A stretch of 64,000 nt of DNA from Chromobacterium paludis (GTDB lineage Bacteria; Pseudomonadota; Gammaproteobacteria; Burkholderiales; Chromobacteriaceae): the NCBI RefSeq assembly GCF_008275125.1, contig NZ_CP043473.1:1240001-1304000 (forward strand), written 5' to 3'. The notes under the pieces are model-generated. The model was not told the DNA's origin and did not search any database. It worked only from the letters and a program-made list of their open reading frames with translations. Numbering within the stretch: position 1 is the stretch's first letter; the number at the start of each line of letters is the position of its first letter. The position numbers were made by a program, and so were the translations under genes. Of the stretch, positions 62,999 to 64,000 are shown piece after piece.

Positions 62999-63091
62999 TG
63001 TCACAGCCTGTCAGGACACGCCAAGAACCCCGGAAAATAAGCCTTCCGGGGTTTTTCTTTATGTCAGGTCGTGTCATGAGGTGTCTTGACA
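62999..63091 (+). repeat. Helically phased TGTC repeats next to attL
   Basis: TGTC occurs at 62999 and 63009 (10 bases apart), and at 63062, 63072 and 63082 (10 bases apart); the last is half of a small palindrome TGTCTTGACA (63082-63091). Ten-base spacing puts the copies on one face of the helix, as for integrase, excisionase or repressor sites. Function is inferred. Confidence 0.6.
63026..63056 (+). terminator. Terminator after ssrA
   Basis: A perfect 10-bp stem AACCCCGGAA/TTCCGGGGTT with an 8-base loop is followed by TTTC; the stem tail and T residues run to 63056. Confidence 0.85.
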
Positions 63092-63102
63092 TGCCCCAGC
63101 AT

Positions 63103-63163
63103 TGGGGGGCACATTTAGGAGCGTAAATTATGGGGGCATAAGCCGATGCCCCCAATGCCCCCT
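63103..63163 (+). repeat. TGGGGGCA repeats upstream of the integrase
   Basis: Four copies of the octamer type are seen: TGGGGGGCA at 63103, TGGGGGCA at 63131, and inverted TGCCCCCA at 63147 and TGCCCCCT at 63156. They lie directly before the integrase start and are likely arm-type binding or operator sites. Confidence 0.6.
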
Positions 63164-63174
63164 AAGAGGTGCTT

Positions 63175-64000
63175 ATGCCGCTCTCTGACGCAAAATGCAA
63201 AAACGCCAAGCCACGCGAGGATGGAAAGCGCCTGCGCCTGTCTGACGAAAAAGGCATGTACTTGGAAGTTATGCCGAACGGAGCCAAATACTGGCGCTTG
63301 AAATACCGTTTTGCAGGGAAGGAAAAGCGGCTGGCGCTGGGCGTCTACCCGGATGTGACCCTGGGCGATGCCAGGAAGAAGCGCGACGAGGCCCGCCGCC
63401 TGCTGGGCGAGGACATAGACCCCGGCATTCATCGCAAGGTGCAGAAGGCGGCGAGGGCCATACAGGCAGAAAACAGCTTCGAAGCCGTGGCGCGGGAATG
63501 GTTTGCAAAGTACAAGCCGTCCTGGGTGGATAGCCATGCAGACAAGATCATCCGCCGGCTTGAGCGTGACATCTTCCCCTGGCTTGGCAAGCGGCCGATT
63601 GCTGAGATCGAAGCCCCTGAGCTGCTGGCCGTCCTGCGCCGCATAGAACACCGCGGGGCCATCGAAACCGCGCACCGCGCAATGCAGAACTGCGGCCAAG
63701 TCTTCCGCTATGCAGTCGCCACCGGTCGCGCTAAGCGCAATTCCGCCGCCGATCTGGTCGGCGCGCTGTCACCCGTCATCAAGACCTCATTCGCCACCAT
63801 TACCGAGCCGGAGAAGATCGCCCAGCTGCTGCGGGCAATGGACGGCTATCAGGGATCATTCATCACGCAATGCGCGCTCAAGCTGGCGCCCTTGGTGTTT
63901 GTGCGCCCTGGCGAGCTGCGCAAGGCGGAGTGGTCTGAAATCGACTTCGAGGCTGAGCAATGGGTAATCCCGGCCGAGCGTATGAAGATGCGTGAAAAGC
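63175..64000 (+). CDS. P4-type tyrosine integrase (partial, runs off the window)
   Basis: The first 275 residues of a tyrosine recombinase are visible from the ATG at 63175. The N-terminal DUF4102-type arm-binding domain (about 1-90; LTD-like LSDAKCKNAKPRED, KYWRLKYRFAGKEKRLALGVYPDVTL), a core-binding helical domain (about 95-190), and the first catalytic Arg in RPGELRKAEW (Arg244) are present; the remaining catalytic residues lie beyond the edge. Such enzymes integrate genomic islands and ICEs at tRNA or tmRNA 3' ends. Location and direction fit ssrA as target. Confidence 0.93.
   Translation, partial: MPLSDAKCKNAKPREDGKRLRLSDEKGMYLEVMPNGAKYWRLKYRFAGKEKRLALGVYPDVTLGDARKKRDEARRLLGEDIDPGIHRKVQKAARAIQAENSFEAVAREWFAKYKPSWVDSHADKIIRRLERDIFPWLGKRPIAEIEAPELLAVLRRIEHRGAIETAHRAMQNCGQVFRYAVATGRAKRNSAADLVGALSPVIKTSFATITEPEKIAQLLRAMDGYQGSFITQCALKLAPLVFVRPGELRKAEWSEIDFEAEQWVIPAERMKMREK

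Noticed and set aside
63115..63699. Minus-strand frame opposite the integrase gene
   Set aside because: The + strand has clear integrase motifs; the reverse frame has none.

Overview
The window is GC-rich, densely coded bacterial DNA and looks like a chromosomal segment of a Chromobacterium-type betaproteobacterium (Neisseriales). The clues are a class I PHA synthase followed by a beta-ketothiolase, of the length and sequence I remember for Chromobacterium; a tmRNA encoding the tag ANDETYALAA, known from Neisseriales; a betaproteobacterial proteasome-like peptidase; and chromosomal genes such as valS, trxB, hslO, ribA and ssrA. The species assignment is inference from memory, not from a search.

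Layout. 1-15028: an SMR efflux gene, then a cellulose locus. bcsQ-bcsA-bcsB-bcsZ-bcsC plus a small TPR gene run on the + strand and meet, two bases apart, the minus-strand genes bcsE-bcsF-bcsG. Together they encode c-di-GMP-gated synthesis, export, trimming and phosphoethanolamine decoration of cellulose. 15194-24318: valS; an IS3-family element that has cut off a Bcp-type peroxiredoxin gene after 31 codons; trxB with a Smr-domain gene; a YjfB-like gene; a SnoaL/SDR pair; and a serine hydrolase with a basic tail. 24581-30210: a LysR regulator, an M24 aminopeptidase, a SoxR regulator divergent from a WrbA-like flavoprotein/VOC operon with a textbook SoxR box, and a HAD phosphatase.

30280-37317: phaC-phaA for polyhydroxyalkanoate storage, an FAH-family gene coupled to hslR, an MFS transporter, and an AT-richer stretch with several very small genes and a pair of competing hairpins. 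37458-41159: two tandem chemoreceptors with different periplasmic sensors. 41466-49747: a YdjM-like membrane protein, a cecR-ybhGFSR-like ABC exporter operon, and a TetR regulator divergent from a MATE pump, each regulator with a nearby palindrome. 49822-52303: a small gene and a periplasmic solute-binding-protein gene interrupted by an ISAs1-family element with a perfect 9-bp target duplication; removing the element and one repeat restores the frame.

52433-59355: a proteasome-like peptidase (BPH) directly upstream of hslO (Hsp33), then a compact NAD-linked bidirectional [NiFe] hydrogenase operon hoxF-U-Y-H-W-hypA. 59591-64000: a DUF1992 gene, a patatin, a GAF-domain gene, ribA, ssrA, and the start of an integrated element. 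The element begins at the 3' end of ssrA, carries phased TGTC repeats and TGGGGGCA repeats, and has a P4-type integrase running off the window edge. No CRISPR array, rRNA or tRNA was seen. The most unusual items are the hydrogenase with a degenerate N-terminal HoxF cluster motif, the BPH-Hsp33 pair, and the structured att/integrase leader next to ssrA.
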